Origin: Zelonia costaricensis
Taxonomy: Eukaryota > Euglenozoa > Kinetoplastea > Trypanosomatida > Trypanosomatidae
DNA: 45,445 nucleotides
Direction of reading: 5' to 3'
Assembly (NCBI GenBank): GCA_030849075.1
Contig: JASAOO010003351.1
Location: 1-45,445 of the forward strand
The notes under the pieces are model-generated. The model worked only from the letters and a program-made list of their open reading frames with translations, was not told the origin of the DNA and ran no database searches. Of the stretch, positions 29,201 through 35,937 are shown piece after piece. The stretch's first letter is position 1. The number at the start of each line of letters is the position of its first letter. The position numbers and the translations under genes are program-made.

Positions 29201-29733
29201 CGCAGCACGTTGTTCGTCTCCGCCGGCTTCAGCAGACTCGTGAACTCGGCCAGGGCGATGGACCCGTTCGTCAGGAAGGGCTCCCCCTCGTCCGTGCCGC
29301 CGTCGGTGCGGTTCTCGAAGTCGGCGTCTTGCTCCGCCTCCCCCTCTGCCGCGACGCGCACCCGCGGCGAGGCGGCCGCGGAGCTGAGGAGCGGCACCTG
29401 CGAGGCTGATGTGGGCGAGGCGGCGGCCGGCGATGGGGTGTTATGCGGTGTGGCGGTAGAGGTGCCGATCGCGGCGGCCGGAAAGACGCGCACTGTCGCG
29501 GGCAGGGGCGCCAGCGGGGGCAGTGTCGCGGTGCCGCTGCTGCTGTTGGTGCTCGTCGACGACGTTGTGGTCAGCATGGAGGCACTCCCGCCTGCCGCAG
29601 CGGTGGCCGCCGCCGCACCGCGGGCCTCTGGCGTCGTCGCGTCGGCGCGAAGCAGCGGGGGCACGTTCACCGTGTCGCGGCTGTCCATCTCCAGGGGCGA
29701 GTCCCCTGTGGAGCGGCGCGGTGGTGCGTCCAT
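20281..29733 (-). CDS. cNMP-PAS-pseudoHK-receiver-MAP3K multidomain protein kinase
   Basis: 3150 residues, ATG start at 29733. Domains in order: cNMP-binding-like A (448-545) and B (568-677); PAS (797-915); degenerate histidine-kinase DHp/HATPase module (926-1165) with an acidic insert; receiver (1263-1385); STE11/MAP3K-like kinase (1408-1680). Kinase residues seen: Gly loop GKGSFGEV (1415-1422), K1437, C-helix E1454, catalytic-loop HGD (D1531 with K1533 and N1536), DFG (1549-1551), SPE (1573-1575). HGD replaces the usual HRD, so it is a non-RD kinase. Receiver residues E1271, D1272, D1313, T1345 and K1365-P1366 are all present. The HK module lacks the H-box His (G930), the N-box Asn (L1027) and the G1 Asp (L1060). 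The last 1450 residues are Ser/Ala-rich and probably disordered, with an amphipathic C-terminal helix. Probably a cytosolic signalling kinase; no membrane segment is seen. Ligands, substrates and partners are unknown. Confidence 0.9.
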   Translation of the reverse strand: MDAPPRRSTGDSPLEMDSRDTVNVPPLLRADATTPEARGAAAATAAAGGSASMLTTTSSTSTNSSSGTATLPPLAPLPATVRVFPAAAIGTSTATPHNTPSPAAASPTSASQVPLLSSAAASPRVRVAAEGEAEQDADFENRTDGGTDEGEPFLTNGSIALAEFTSLLKPAETNNVLREHIIHLLQDVDAEETLVRIARTLEAQESTDTAVDVSGTTWTGSSREAPGSFTNASQSTAASFSTTRRRGSSNASRPDVRSFEALAGFSFLHSRRRATSASAQDTPSSAQPSEDVGAQNRSTRGLGTAVMDASFNSRSSQGTREGERRASKQALMAIPPTATPTGEDPFSAMAASGSQFSETTAALRDDPLLREVPVLPTAVRSEGRRVAVSAAPYTPPPDLLARHNLDPSSAAAAAAAAAAAAADDQPPLRVVHKPVTEEQQLRRLLRRCHTFTSLEADTLEVVVRAMEKEVYAAGTAILEEGQDTTEKLYLVGEGTCEAIKHGRSLGPLQPGGTFGELELMYKQAKCAATIRCVTRCVLYTLDEASYHRVVMTSSLQKRRKFEKLTLSVPFLRCLPDFERMKIAEALETRVFKRGKTLIRFGSPGNHMHFIVEGEVKVVGRNCGRRVEVVRLHDGDVVGELEFLFNHLTVADVIATSREVRTACISREHFELILGPIQDRLKEFVATSTTYEKYYVSEVADESVRSELTRIESSRKTRRIASRDEGVAVGDTDRCGEVLLSAPMALLHGKGKAGLEKGAMGGTGASLASTRKVLEDAAQTAAQLPKALLRFPLAPVTGKDVAVLALREDGLIIHWNAVLERLTSYPAEEVVGQNVYSFLLSEREQQAMFKAINTARNYAGEAEAFLKRPNTKSIHFTLARSDGLTKTTIRLTVVPPVVSAGRNTAEVVLGFGEEVRQGPQKMLEQPQWLSGQIRAILADGTQTFEERLECIAETLNNFEATYRAMTVSTERLRVVNIRQMMGHVLMDFGSECVSRGISVRQRFDGLTSDRAYLDADLLPKCLRYAMRLCLKYSAAGGSIVTIMVTVMEKNGLEFLVVNFNLTGDGMPEAIAHFFDSPLNQQANSGTTASVDGGDEDNTDSESDEDADSETEGSVVPRHTLRPRLRRKLRRVQRAVEDQGGTLRMLRTPQDSNIVFLIPFMPASEQDAENASVEETLNTAAAESPGTSPGASMSLAAGAAGLTAATARHGSGLLPGDHSESASQSNTPAGGDSGLSNVSCGGGPAASSSSITGVGAAIAAGQPNFSYTTCLAEDTPAHRIMLSSFLWERHHAVLTAFTFEDVARLVGVADILIIDLQQSAITSLHDQDPITRLREMLRHMAVIITATSFDLVSSDTYAAAGFITLKKPCTPVQAMKAIRHAEEKSAVVKLERLRIEQTRETLARNSRGAWRHGALLGKGSFGEVYEAYDVLTGGRMAVKEMRLGNNDTKIEQFVQEISTMCNLQHPNIIHYFYCEESKEQKVIRVFMEFAGGGTVQSLLKKKGKLEYVEFRALLRDVVEGLAYIHSQHYVHGDIKTANVLLSADGKGKIGDFGTARTVHDGELIYVMQGSPLYMSPECMSAGEVDEDGEKVGYSFPSDIWSLGCVAMEMATNKPPFAHVKSIKGPAGLTNYITSLTDVPDLSPLFKCHPSIVEFVSACLSPDPGQRATAQDLLQLSLFSESTHGDRNSAVKALKRAQLLHVLNKFVAFQEPKEAHERERRRNRFNVRRRASNFFSSSSSSSSGGGGNSATALELPSMPSRVAAGAPAQQQQQQRSPGLRARAAAQPLSSSSSVALGRGGDGGPHSGDASDTDVPRRSATASQGGRGHRSTTKDSASSSSSPDRRKGAVSGGGGGAGGAAAATAPTRYLRRWDASSSSTCSSSSTSSSSSFAKSHKRQQPTTAASAEPEGAGTATPAAAAAAEKAGSEARAAAPRTPPRHRDPAVRGGGARAASSEDADEPEARDPGTADAYDLSPTPKVRSKTRSRPAVATAVAPRMGNAAHARQRRDSSTSGTTVNSAEEAFFDTSSSDSCDLESDEVRKHISCGSPLSLSACDAAASSARPPPPEAATAVAAVGASHSRHRGTTATTAAAAEAKRETTSRQLSPALLPRAPPQRQTRRRMTTATTTTTTSTTAVTSATNTDDEAYGTPVTAASSSKVLSTPSAYEGSNHIPSFTGRRGNVRLDEAGRIVQIRRLASANSVTAMTESRDGHAGSAAEYGGGGSSSAGGHPDGESPTTSAARGAGVGGGKRRGDAGGSTTSPAAAPFSTLGDLGENVLSPGSAGGFVNASFAQPPANFSFFNYSFNKNVSFMGANMDEVLNSAANDFLNNLVANAHPTGVPGVETASSIGSPTDHLARLLPRRDVVSGERSRENAVSSTTPLMVASAPTAPTSASRAAESHGEGAVGDTANSERGQQPPQQPPLLGVSSTSRSPSARNPLEARAGSSGLGSPHVDSGATTVARERGATTSPPPHMPLSRSATASSSTAALRPAPAMAGAQAAPLSAYPPMSHFNSSSATSEDGAQSLTPRGDSVPLVGTAAPPHRHRRERPPITNQSFFVIEDRHAPTFPTSPQSTTVPPFLASTSCAVLSGTSLAGAGVGYPGTVSFTTTSSVASADVGGGVADPSGISRLGQQQQQLPQHYSNIAVVAPPPIFSTFSSTTARVAWQQQRRRRGVLGSGATTGGGSASTSRLATALSSDGSVYLMNAEEAQQQQRQQDDRDTREAVKWAASGQSKPGAPASRHMQGPMAAHVDEDDGEDDGVGELPSAAFGSMRSAFSRYSSSQSGTYQQTGALAEDDEISAGAGAGGGGGSAERQSSSEPREDVLYSNFTSEAESPLFTYLQRINHSLRDVSAQLRARRQLLHPHATTPLAAHPRRSDSGPIIGVLESRDHAPLLSSAASITTATRATPPLSATNVVVGRHYSLNSALLFPAAAAAASASAAGAAGTDSGAAGGAGAAAGSASSTPGPTAGASEATTPLHRAGSNGSVLPTGLPRPVSSRPSSVTIAPSLSASQQGASSRPQRLASHSSPPAVAGQRNNPLWPAEEDGEPSSGSLGGGSGTGMTGIGLAGLEDSAMPTSTPLSSSPSNTHSVPHAGSGDEAGVEALLRKMLRRVNLLLEEVSNLSNASLTGACASSPLAPPSPVAIEELA
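24694..25512 (-). other. STE11/MAP3K-like protein kinase domain
   Basis: Residues about 1408-1680. All catalytic elements are present: Gly loop, VAIK-like Lys K1437, Glu E1454, catalytic Asp D1531, DFG D1549 and SPE E1575. The catalytic loop HGDIKTANVLL and the GSPLYMSPE activation segment resemble MEKK/NPK1-type kinases apart from Gly instead of Arg before D1531. Confidence 0.92.
25579..25947 (-). other. receiver (REC) domain within the kinase
   Basis: Residues about 1263-1385. It shows the full receiver signature: the acid pair E1271-D1272 after a short strand, phospho-acceptor D1313 at the end of a DILIID strand, T1345 after VIITAT, and K1365-P1366 at the end of AAAGFITLKKP. Only about 20 residues separate it from the kinase Gly loop, so receiver phosphorylation or conformation could act directly on the kinase domain. 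Confidence 0.75.
26239..26958 (-). other. degenerate histidine-kinase (DHp plus HATPase) module
   Basis: Residues about 926-1165. LSGQIRAIL (928-936) aligns with the H-box 'SHEIRTPL', with Gly930 in place of His. Residues 974-1047 follow the DHp/HATPase junction pattern (VNIRQMMGHVL..., SRGISV..., YLDADLLPKCLRYAM...YSAAGGSI). The N-box Asn is L1027. The G1 box reads L-TGDGMPE (1060-1067), so the adenine-binding Asp is lost although both glycines stay. The G2-like end is DQGGTLRML...IVFLIPF (1136-1158). An acidic insert lies at 1090-1110. Most likely a structural pseudo-kinase. Confidence 0.7.
26989..27345 (-). other. PAS sensor domain of the kinase
   Basis: Residues about 797-915. The pattern is typical: a strand followed by a GLIIHWN-type turn, then ERLTSYPAEEVVGQNV (the usual 'N..-..-tGy..eEv-G' signature), then helices and a C-terminal sheet. 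It sits directly before the degenerate histidine-kinase module, as in bacterial and fungal hybrid kinases. No obvious cofactor-binding residue can be assigned by eye. Confidence 0.8.
27703..28392 (-). other. tandem cNMP-binding-like domains of the kinase
   Basis: Residues 448-545 and 568-677. Both keep the beta-roll pattern and the Gly-Glu of the phosphate-binding cassette (FGE at 514-516, VGE at 637-639). The Arg that normally pairs with the cyclic phosphate is absent: the expected position reads K525-C526 in A and T648-V649 in B. Binding of cAMP or cGMP is therefore doubtful. Kinetoplastid PKA regulatory subunits with altered cassettes are known to bind nucleosides. Confidence 0.85.
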
Positions 29734-32267
29734 TCCTGCCTGGCTGGACGCGGCCTATGGTCGCCGGGACGCGTATCGACACGCTTTTTTTTTTTGTGTG
29801 TGTGTGGGGGGAGGGGTCTGTGTGCCCGTTTGGGTTTGCGTTCAAGGGCGCGATCAGTCGAGCAGCTCTGCGCACGTGGGCGACGTCGCTGACGCAGACG
29901 AGGACTTCGCTGCGGACAGGAGCGAGGTCGGCAGACACCAAAACACACACACACACAAACACGCGAAGGGAAAGAGACAGAGAAGCAGAGCAGCGTGTCG
30001 CACGCACGACACAGCAGCAGCCTATATGACACGTGAGTGGAAGAGGAGGAGGAGGGCGGTGACGTCCAAAAGCAACCAGGAGGAAGATAAAGCAGATACA
30101 AGGGCGATGCGACAAGAACAGGCCGTGTGCGACACGATGGCGGCGCTGCTCCTATAACGGAGGAGAAGGGGGTGGAGGAGCGGTGAGACGACGCACCGAT
30201 GAACGGAGGGGGGGGGGGGAGGAGTGCGGGCCGCGTGGACAACAAATGATGGCTCTAACGAAGCCTAGCACGCCCACGTACCCGGACACACGCGTGCCGA
30301 CGTGTGTCTGTGTGTGTGTGTGTGTATACGCCGATGGGGAGTTCGATGGCCACAACTGCTGAGGTACGCGAGTTGAAAGGGAGGAGTGGGGGGCGGGGCG
30401 AGAGAGCGAGAGAGACGGGCCAAGGACCCTGTCTGTCTGTGTCGCGTAACGAGGGTGCGGTCAAGGCGCGCACAAGAGAAGGGGGGAGGGGGAGGGGGAG
30501 GGGGAGGGGGAGCGGAGAAACTAAATGTGCGCCGTAATCGGCTTTGTCTTTCCACACCCAACCCCGGTGCGATAAAGAACGAAGGCCGCAACACCCACAA
30601 CCACAACAACACGATGACGGAAGCGGACTTGACGGCAGTGACGGCAGCGATGTTGCCTAAGTGTGTGTGTGCGTGTGGTGGGTGAGTGTATGTGTGCTTG
30701 TGTGAGGGTGAGGTGGGGCAGCGAGGGGTCGTGGGATCGCTCCTCGAACCTGCCTGGTCCTCCGCACTTCCTCACCTCACTTCCGTTTCCCCGTTGTGCC
30801 CACGTTGTTGCTCAAGCACCTCGGTGCGGAGCTGGGATGGGGTGTGGGGTCACGAGAAGAGGAGGTGCGTGCACGCACGGCGTTGTGTCTAGCTCGATGA
30901 CTTGATCTAACTCGCCCTCTGTTTCGCAAGCCACACGCACGTGTTTCGTACTTTTGAAGGAGGGGGTGTGATGCGGCGCCCCTGCGCAATGTGCCTATAT
31001 ATGTGTGAGTGGGTGTGAGTGGGTGTACGTACGTACGATGGGGTACTGCTGCTGAGGTGGGTGTTTTTAGGGTGTGGTGGATACGAGAGTGCGAGATAGA
31101 GTGACAGCGTAAAACGCAGATGTGAGTATGTGCGTGTGTGTGTGTGTGTGTGGCAAGGTGCAGTACGCGTATTGAATCGTAGTAGAAGAACACGAGTAGG
31201 CGATGGTAAGCAGGACTGTGAAGGCACCCCAGCGCATCGAGCACCACTGGATCGCAATTGTCGCTGCGGGGGTGTCCACCGCGACGCCAACGGCAGACGC
31301 GCGCAGCAGCCAACGCCCTGTGCTGATGGCGTGGCAATGCCGAACACCTCGGAGCTGCCGCACGACTGGAGAGCTGCCCGCGGCACGCACACACCCGCGA
31401 GGCAGCCCGCCTTCTCCTTCAGATTATAACGTGCCGCTCCCCCCCCCCCCCTCCACCGCAGCGGGAGAGCACACGCACACACACAAACGCACGTCTGTGT
31501 GTGTGCGTCGAGGAAGCGGAGAAGAGAGCGCACCGTACGTTGCGGTCTTCCTTCTGCCGAGGCGCACCCTCCTCCCCTTCTTTGTCCTCCCTCACCCGAC
31601 TCTTCACGTGAAGACTCGTTGCACATTGCGACGGGTGTCGCGCTTCCGCTGATGTCCGGTTGACCGTGTTGCTGCTGCTGCTGCTGTTTTCTTGTTTTTG
31701 TTTTGCTAGTGAAAGGACAAGTAGACGCGGCGAGGCGGCGGTTGTGGCACAGAGAGGGCGGCGACGGCGCTGCGTAGCAGGCAGAGGCTCCGAAGAGGCA
31801 CTCCACGCACACACACACAGAGACAAGCACACGCCGACAACAACGCCATCAGCTGCGCGGACCGCAACTGCCTCGTTCGCTCAAAGGACAAAGCATAAAG
31901 CATGGCGAAGGACACCTCCGGCCTGCGGCGGGGCCGAGCACTCGAGCGGAGCGTCGCTCTCGCTTCTCCTGCATCGCTCTCGACGTCGCCACGCGCATCA
32001 CTGCGCCGCGCTGCGACCTGTGCCGCTCCACTCCCACCCCCGACGCTTGCGGGCGTCGTGCCTACCAAACCTCATCGTGCGACCCGTCCTCGCGCGACAA
32101 GTCATGGCGGCACACGGCGGCGACCACCAGACGCGGTGAGAGCGGATAGGAAGTGAGGTGCGGAGCGGCGAACCGGAGACGAGCGCATGCGTGCGGCCCA
32201 CATGGAGAGCTCAACGAGGAAGCGAAGTGCGAGACTTGCACGCACACCCACACGCGACTCGCGGCGC
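29734..32267. other. long intergenic region between P2 copy 1 and the kinase
   Basis: About 2.5 kb without a convincing gene. It holds the P2 copy 1 3' UTR (distal), GT/CA repeats near 30301-30325, 31133-31152 and 31800, and pyrimidine tracts on the minus strand near 30205 and 30481-30515. Minus-strand frames such as 30907-31830 are rich in Cys/Val and His/Thr from the dinucleotide repeats and look non-coding. Confidence 0.5.
29784..29815 (-). promoter_or_regulatory. candidate trans-splice acceptor of the multidomain kinase
   Basis: Minus strand: CCCCTCCCCCC, ACACAC, an A run, then AG at 29784-29785, 50 nt before the ATG, with no intervening ATG. The A run between tract and AG is atypical. 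Confidence 0.45.
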
Positions 32268-32609
32268 TTAGTCGAAGAGACCGAAGCCCATGTCGTCGTC
32301 GGCCTCCTCCTCCGGCTCCTCCTTCTTCTTCGCCGCAGCGGGGGCCGCCGCAGCAGCCGCGCCACCCGCAGCACCAGCCGGGGCCGCCGCAGCGGCACCA
32401 CCGGCAGCCGGCATCGCGCTCATCTTCGCGGCGCCCTCAGCCACCAGCGTGGCCACGTCGCGGCCGGAAACGCTCTCCATCACGAAGGCGAGCGTCTCCT
32501 TGTCGACGTCGATGTGCACGGCCTTGCAGATGGCCTCCACGTCCGCCTGGGACGGGGACGCCTTGCTGAGCGAGGCCAGCGCGTACGCGGCGAGGTACTT
32601 GGTGGACAT
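32268..32609 (-). CDS. P2: 60S acidic ribosomal stalk protein P2 (copy 1)
   Basis: 113 residues. A ribosomal stalk component that pairs with P1 on P0 and recruits elongation-factor GTPases. Seen: the N-terminal helical dimerisation domain starting MSTKYLAAYALAS, a long Ala/Gly/Pro hinge, and the acidic C-terminal tail ending DDDMGFGLFD, the universal P-protein ending. The start is the first ATG, 38 nt after the conserved acceptor at 32648-32649. The frame is open further upstream through repeats, but this Met fits the family exactly. It is identical in protein to the copy at 34371-34712; the two differ by one synonymous base seen by eye, in the Ala hinge. About 44 nt of 3' flank and about 50 nt of 5' flank are also shared, then the sequences diverge. 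Confidence 0.97.
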   Translation of the reverse strand: MSTKYLAAYALASLSKASPSQADVEAICKAVHIDVDKETLAFVMESVSGRDVATLVAEGAAKMSAMPAAGGAAAAAPAGAAGGAAAAAAPAAAKKKEEPEEEADDDMGFGLFD

Positions 32610-32647
32610 GGCGGAGGGCTGACGGCGGGGGATTCCCAGACGGAAAG

Positions 32648-32663
32648 CTGTTCGATGCGCAAA

Positions 32664-32692
<29 letters not shown>
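32648..32692 (-). promoter_or_regulatory. candidate trans-splice acceptor of P2 copy 1
   Basis: The shared ATCGAACAG (AG at 32648-32649) is preceded on the minus strand by an AC repeat (32664-32692) instead of the CT tract used by copy 2. Confidence 0.5.
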
Positions 32693-32694
<2 letters not shown>

Positions 32695-32828
32695 ATGAGT
32701 GTTGGTAGGTGAGAGAGCGGGGGGTGGGGGTGCGGGGCGTTCAAGCGGAGAAGAGCACGGCAATCAAAGGCGTGAGGGAGGGGGAAAGTCAAAGGCAGCG
32801 TTTCGGTGTCATGAGGCCGACACGCCGG

Positions 32829-33418
32829 CTGCTGCTGCTGATGCGGAACGCCTTCGCTCTTTGCGGCTTCCCGTTGTGTCCTGTTCGCCCCCAACGCCCT
32901 TCCTCTCCGACACCCGCTGACGATGCGGAGGTCGGCGCGAGGTGCGGGGCGTTCGGTAAGGGCCACGGAGTGCGGGGGGGGGGGGGAGGGGAGGGGAGGG
33001 TCTGCGAGCGCCTCCCCCAAAGACCTGCACTGCATCACAGAGACCGGCACACTTGCCTGCGTCTCTCAGGTCAAGTTCCCACCGGCATGACGAAGAGCGG
33101 CGCCCTCGTCTGTGCACAGGGNCTGCTGCTGCTGCTGATGCGGAACGCCTTCGCTCTTTGCGGCTTCCCGTTGTGTCCCGTTCGCCCCCAACGCCCTTCC
33201 TCTCTGACACCCGCTGACGATGCGGAGGTCGGCGCGAGGTGCGGGGCGTTCGGTAGGGGCCACGGAGTGCGGGGGGGAGGGGGAGGGGAGGGGAGGGTCT
33301 GCGAGCGCCTCCCCCAAAGACCTGCACTGCATCACAGAGACCGGCACACTTGCCTGCGTCTCTCAGGTCAAGTTCCCACCGGCATGACGAAGAGCGGCGC
33401 CCTCGTCTGTGCACAGGG
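32829..33418. repeat. 293-bp near-direct repeat with N at the junction
   Basis: Copy 1 (32829-33121) and copy 2 (33123-33418) both run from a CTG run to GTGCACAGGG. A few base differences are visible (for example TCCTGTTCG versus TCCCGTTCG, GGTAAGGG versus GGTAGGGG, and the G tract). A single N at 33122 separates them. Either a real tandem duplication in the P2 intergenic region or unmerged contig or haplotype ends. Confidence 0.9.
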
Positions 33419-33722
33419 GAACAAGTCCCTTTCTTCGCTTCTTTCGCAGCGTCGCTGTGTCATACACGCACGCGTACCCCCCCCCCCCCTCGGACCGACG
33501 CGTGCCTGCGGCTCAGACCGGTTCACACTTACGTCCATAAATGCGGAAGCGCACACGCGACAGCAGCGCGCACACGCACGGCAACGCAGGGTGAAGAAAA
33601 AGAGCTGAAAGATGCTCAACCTTCACCCAGACACACACACACATACCCATTGACAGCCGTCGTCGCCCGCCTCACGCCGCTGACTGTGGCTACGGTGTCT
33701 CCCATCACAGCTTAGTTAAGTA

Positions 33723-33723
<1 letters not shown>

Positions 33724-33805
<82 letters not shown>
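33724..33805. repeat. AC/GT dinucleotide microsatellite
   Basis: An uninterrupted AC repeat of 82 bp (41 units) between the two P2 genes, the longest perfect microsatellite in the window. Confidence 0.98.
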
Positions 33806-33808
<3 letters not shown>

Positions 33809-34370
33809 GATTGATTGGGAGATGAGAACTTGACCAAAAAGCGCCATCAGCCGGAGACACGGAGCACCAACGGCGAGGAGTGGAGGGAGGGGGGAGGGGT
33901 GTACGGCCCCTCCCCCCTCCCTCACCCCAACTCCGTCAGGAGACGTCCCGTCAACCACCACCGCCGGACGGTGGCAGTTGAGTCACGGCGGGAAGTCGTG
34001 TCGGGCACAGATCTGCAGAGGGCGCGGCGAGCAGGATGCTGGCCAGATAAGCACACACACACACACCCCGTGATGTCCGTTAGCGGATGCCCTCTTCAGC
34101 GCTTCTGCTCGACACACGCCCGGCTGCAGCACCGGCTGCGACACACACACAACAGAAACAACTTTATGCGTCACCAACCGAACGTGCCCGTCGTCTGCTC
34201 AGGCAACCCCAACACAGTAGGGAGGGGGGGGGGTGGAGGGCACGAGACTGCCGCCTCGCGCACACACTCACCACCGCCTCCACAACACCGCAGCTTCGCC
34301 ATCGCCCTTTTCCTCAACAAGGAGACGAAGTGCGAGACTTGCACGCACACCCACACGCGACTCGCGGCGC

Positions 34371-34712
34371 TTAGTCGAAGAGACCGAAGCCCATGTCGTC
34401 GTCGGCCTCCTCCTCCGGCTCCTCCTTCTTCTTCGCCGCAGCGGGGGCCGCCGCAGCAGCCGCGCCGCCCGCAGCACCAGCCGGGGCCGCCGCAGCGGCA
34501 CCACCGGCAGCCGGCATCGCGCTCATCTTCGCGGCGCCCTCAGCCACCAGCGTGGCCACGTCGCGGCCGGAAACGCTCTCCATCACGAAGGCGAGCGTCT
34601 CCTTGTCGACGTCGATGTGCACGGCCTTGCAGATGGCCTCCACGTCCGCCTGGGACGGGGACGCCTTGCTGAGCGAGGCCAGCGCGTACGCGGCGAGGTA
34701 CTTGGTGGACAT
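34371..34712 (-). CDS. P2: 60S acidic ribosomal stalk protein P2 (copy 2)
   Basis: 113 residues, the same protein as copy 1, ending in DDDMGFGLFD. The ATG at 34712 lies 39 nt after the shared acceptor motif ATCGAACAG, behind a pyrimidine tract. This is the upstream copy in transcription order. Its 3' untranslated region differs from that of copy 1 beyond the first 44 nt or so. In Leishmania infantum, P2 genes (LiP and LiP') likewise occur as copies with different 3' UTRs, which would allow separate control of mRNA level. The near-zero divergence in the coding part suggests recent duplication or gene conversion. Confidence 0.97.
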   Translation of the reverse strand: MSTKYLAAYALASLSKASPSQADVEAICKAVHIDVDKETLAFVMESVSGRDVATLVAEGAAKMSAMPAAGGAAAAAPAGAAGGAAAAAAPAAAKKKEEPEEEADDDMGFGLFD

Positions 34713-35937
34713 GGCGGAGGGCTGACGGCGGGGGATTCCAAAAACGGAAAGCTGTTCGATGCCTTGGCAGGAGGGGGGAGGGCAGCCGGGAGGTGGTGTA
34801 CGTAGAGTTGGCTGTAGCGAGTTTGATCAAGAGCCACGCGAGTTGCCGTGGTTGCACACATGTTTGTGTGAGTATGTGTGTGTGTGTATTTCAAGGCATT
34901 GCGGAAGAGGTCGAACATGTGATTGCAGAGCATAAGGGAGGGGGGGGTAGGTCATGTGGTAGAGAGGACGGCGCGTCGACAGCGGCGCGCGCCGTTGCGG
35001 CGGGGGGGGGGGTGCAGTAGAGGCGAAGTACTTCACGCGCAGCCATCGCGGGACGCCGCTGCCCAAGCACCTGTGTGCCGGCGGCGTGCAGCGCGGGTGC
35101 TCGCTTCACCACTGGACGCCGTGTTGTGTGCCACTACACTCGGAACCTTATGGCAAGAGCGCAGCATATACCGCTCCTGCCCTCAGTCAGCCTTGCCTGT
35201 ACTAGCGCTACGATGGACCTTCAGCGGCGATGAGGTAGACGACTTGGAGGCAGACACACCCAGATGAACACACGAACAAGTCTGTGCACCTGTGTCGGTG
35301 CACATACCAGTGCTCGTCTTCCTTCCTCCTTTTTCTCTCTTGTGCTATCTTGCGCTCCACGGAAGGTGTGCAGCGCCCCGCGACGCTGCAGCGGTGAGCA
35401 CGGTGGACCTCAAGTGGCAGCAACAACCACCGCGGTGGCCCGCCCTTCATACAACCAACGGGCAAACACACAACAAGAGAAGAAGAAGGCAGAATAACAA
35501 CATCAGCGCACGCACGGGCCGCTGTGCGCACGAGTGGCACCAGCAAAACCCAGCACGACGCGTTCGACAAAAAGCATGAAAGGCAGGTGGGCAGAGGCAG
35601 CGCGGCACTCGAACGCGTGTGACGGCGTGCACGGAGCAGCTCGCACGAGAGAGGGACACCGCCGCGAGACACGCGAAGAGAAAACGAAGAGAAGGACAGC
35701 GGTGCGTCGTGCGTCGACGAGGAGGGGAGGGGGGAGCTTCAGCGACAGCTCCTCCGAACAGGACATTCGTAGCGGGTGTGTGGGGTGCGTGAGAGAGTGC
35801 GCATGAGTGCGGGGAGAGTGGGCGCGCACACAGCTTCTGGCTGGCTGTGCCGCTGTTGGCACGCTCACGAGCGAAGTGCACACAAACACACGGACACACA
35901 CACACACACATAAATACGCACCACATCTCCCTTTTCA
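34713..35937. other. intergenic region upstream of P2 copy 2
   Basis: No gene seen. It includes the copy 2 acceptor, a G run near 35001 and the 3' UTR of the 5-phosphatase gene. Confidence 0.5.
34752..34786 (-). promoter_or_regulatory. candidate trans-splice acceptor of P2 copy 2
   Basis: A minus-strand CCCTCCCCCCTCC tract is followed by CCAAG and then ATCGAACAG (AG at 34752-34753). The ATCGAACAG element is shared with copy 1. Confidence 0.6.

Larger units (their letters stand above)
32610..34370. other. intergenic region between the two P2 genes
   Basis: No gene seen. It holds the copy 1 acceptor, the 293-bp repeat pair with an N, the 82-bp AC microsatellite, and the P2 copy 2 3' UTR at the high-coordinate end. 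Confidence 0.55.

Noticed and set aside
30907..31830. 307-codon minus-strand open frame in the intergenic region
   Set aside because: Built from dinucleotide-repeat peptides (Val-Cys, His-Thr) and a poly-Gln run; no domain.
32709..33608. 299-codon plus-strand open frame across the N
   Set aside because: Crosses an assembly N and contains the same peptide twice because of the 293-bp repeat; not a plausible gene.
33724..33805. AC tract as a telomeric or CRISPR-like array
   Set aside because: Simple dinucleotide repeat without spacers or the trypanosomatid TTAGGG telomere unit.
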